From a bacterium (GTDB lineage Bacteria; Patescibacteriota; Saccharimonadia; Saccharimonadales; UBA4665), in NCBI GenBank assembly GCA_021810025.1, contig JAJZJS010000002.1:62001-126000 (forward strand): a DNA stretch of 64,000 bases. The letters are read 5' to 3'. The notes beneath the pieces are model-generated. The model ran no database searches. It was not told the DNA's origin and saw nothing but the letters and a program-made list of their open reading frames with translations. The position numbers and the translations under genes were made by a program. This document shows, one piece after another, positions 62,680-64,000 of the stretch (positions are counted from its first letter, which is position 1; every line of letters starts with the position of its first letter).

Positions 62680-64000
62680 ATGCAAACCATTTATAGAGGA
62701 ATCAAAAACGCTTTTCGAAATTATACTCGTCTGATAGCAATTATCGTTATCATTGGGCTAGCTATTGGATTATCGCTATCGATGGTAGTTGCCCGTCAAG
62801 CAGTTAGTTCTAAGATTAATACAATTAATTCTAAAGTTGGAACCACTATTACCATTACTCCGGCAGGGATTGTTGGGTTTTCAGGAGGCGGCAACCCTTT
62901 AACGACGCAGCAAATTAATCCTATTAGCAAAGATAACAACGTCATTAATGTCCAAGAAAATCTTAACGACCGACTTAAAAGTAATGAGACTAATTTAACT
63001 TCAGGTCTAAAGCTCGGTGCTTTAGGTCGTCGATTTGCCGCAATTAGCAATTCTGTCGGAGGTTTTGGATCCTCTCAATTAAATTTTAGTCCACCAATAA
63101 CTGTCCAGGGAACTACCAACCCAACGAATTTAAATGGTTCGGTCGGTGGCGGGAACTTTCAGCTCATATCAGGTTCAGTATTTAGCTCTAACTCTAATGC
63201 AAACGTAGCCTTAGTGGGTCAAGCTATTGCTAACCAGAATAATTTAAAAGTAGGTTCAACTTTTAAAGCTTATAATACAACTATTACTGTAATTGGAATC
63301 TTTAAGTCTGGAAACTCATTTTCAGATAATCAAATAATAATGCCCCTCGAAACTGTTCAGACCTTAAGTTCAGAGCCCAATGATCTTAGTAAGGTTATTC
63401 TAACGATCGATAATATCAATAACCTAACAGCTGTTACCAATCAAATTCAGAAACAATTAGGTAGTTCGGCCACCATTACTAATTCCATCCAAACAGCCCA
63501 GAATACGATTGCACCTTTACGTAATATTCAAGACATTACACTCTATACAGTTATTGGTACGGTTGTCGCAGGAGCTGTAATTATCTTCATGATCATGGTT
63601 ATGATAGTTAGAGAACGTCGTAAAGAAATTGGAATCTTAAAAGCGATTGGTGCAACTAATTTAAAAATTATTTTTCAGTTTATGGTAGAATCTCTAACCT
63701 TAACCTTGATTGGAGCTTTAATTGGAATAATTATCGGTGCTATCGCGGCAACTCCAATCACAAATCTACTGGTATCAAATTCTAAGTCTAGTTCTAACTC
63801 AAATATTAGCTTTAATAGGGGCGGAGGATTTGGAGGAATTGGAGGGGGTAATGCTAATTTTAGATTTACTCGACCTGCGCATAGTGGAATTATAGGAGGA
63901 GTAAAAAATAGCTATCGCGATATTCATGCTATCGTTGGTTGGTCAATCATCATAGATGGAGTAGGTGCAGCGCTCGTCATTGCCCTTGCCGGAAGCATTT
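62680..64000 (+). CDS. MacB/FtsX-type ABC transporter permease, 3' end outside window
   Basis: Open frame from ATG 62680 to the window end (440 residues). TM1 IIVIIGLAIGLSLSMVV, a Gly/Ser/Asn/Thr-rich outer MacB-like domain, then FtsX-domain TM2-TM3 with MVREERKEI-type turn VRERRKEIGILKAIGAT. TM4 is cut by the window edge. A low-complexity Phe/Gly/Asn loop (FNRGGGFGGIGGGNANFRF) sits between TM3 and TM4. Its ATPase is not upstream, so probably downstream. Confidence 0.9.
   Translation, partial: MQTIYRGIKNAFRNYTRLIAIIVIIGLAIGLSLSMVVARQAVSSKINTINSKVGTTITITPAGIVGFSGGGNPLTTQQINPISKDNNVINVQENLNDRLKSNETNLTSGLKLGALGRRFAAISNSVGGFGSSQLNFSPPITVQGTTNPTNLNGSVGGGNFQLISGSVFSSNSNANVALVGQAIANQNNLKVGSTFKAYNTTITVIGIFKSGNSFSDNQIIMPLETVQTLSSEPNDLSKVILTIDNINNLTAVTNQIQKQLGSSATITNSIQTAQNTIAPLRNIQDITLYTVIGTVVAGAVIIFMIMVMIVRERRKEIGILKAIGATNLKIIFQFMVESLTLTLIGALIGIIIGAIAATPITNLLVSNSKSSSNSNISFNRGGGFGGIGGGNANFRFTRPAHSGIIGGVKNSYRDIHAIVGWSIIIDGVGAALVIALAGSI

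Overview
The window reads as chromosome of a small-genome, AT-rich member of the Candidate Phyla Radiation (Patescibacteria), most likely a Saccharibacteria (TM7)-like organism. The evidence is indirect. Ribosomal protein L30 is missing between rpsE and rplO, adk and map are missing from the secY-infA interval, genes are tightly packed with 1-20 nt overlaps, and lineage-style genes are present (MprF-like synthase, Tmk-ThyX fusion, GH57/GH15/GT4 set). UGA is a normal stop (trpS, recR and the TPR gene end in TGA), which argues against the UGA-recoding Gracilibacteria and Absconditabacteria. The species cannot be named from sequence reading alone.

Layout. 1-20358 is a nearly uninterrupted transcription/translation block: end of rpoC, rpsL-rpsG-fusA-tuf-rpsJ, a structured leader, then the fused S10-spc-alpha set from rplC to rpsI with secY, infA, rpmJ and rpoA. 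20398-24032 holds trpS, an RluD-type pseudouridine synthase, a DNA polymerase III delta'-like protein, a membrane-anchored TPR protein and a small winged-helix-like protein. 24193-24544 carries three tRNAs, followed by rpmG. 24847-29204 is a minus-strand glucan operon (GT4, GH57, GH15). 29319-33418 has tRNA-Trp, a P-loop kinase-like protein, a YgjP-type metalloprotease, a soluble PAS histidine kinase and a membrane GT2. 33547-41899 combines secE-nusG-rplK-rplA, an MprF-like synthase, dcd with a Tmk-ThyX-ThyX fusion, and rplJ-rplL behind an L10-type leader. 42027-49948 is a replication/repair set (unknown protein, dnaX, dnaB, a membrane glycosyltransferase, ybaB, recR, a DHH phosphoesterase, cysS). 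49941-64000 is more accessory: an AI-2E-family protein, a likely inactive alpha/beta-hydrolase, tRNA-Gln, a tandem-repeat protein, an LCP protein, a secreted Cys-pair repeat protein, transporters, a kinase-like protein, a Y-family polymerase with a small partner, a lipid-flippase-like protein and the start of a MacB/FtsX-type permease.

Cross-gene patterns. EF-G departs from consensus in both guanine-recognition motifs (NKIN instead of NKxD; SGG instead of SAx). Several proteins that often carry structural zinc lack the ligands here (L36, L33, S14, DnaX, RecR). Many first genes of transcription units have a -10 box only 5-11 nt before the start codon and no Shine-Dalgarno, which suggests common leaderless mRNAs, whereas genes inside operons have clear Shine-Dalgarno sequences or overlaps. 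Thymidylate synthesis looks condensed into one polypeptide whose two ThyX copies each keep only half of the signature motif. The tandem-repeat gene next to tRNA-Gln has an 84-bp in-frame unit with near-identical DNA copies and a duplicated fragment of its 3' end downstream.

All calls come from reading motifs and spacing; no database search was run.
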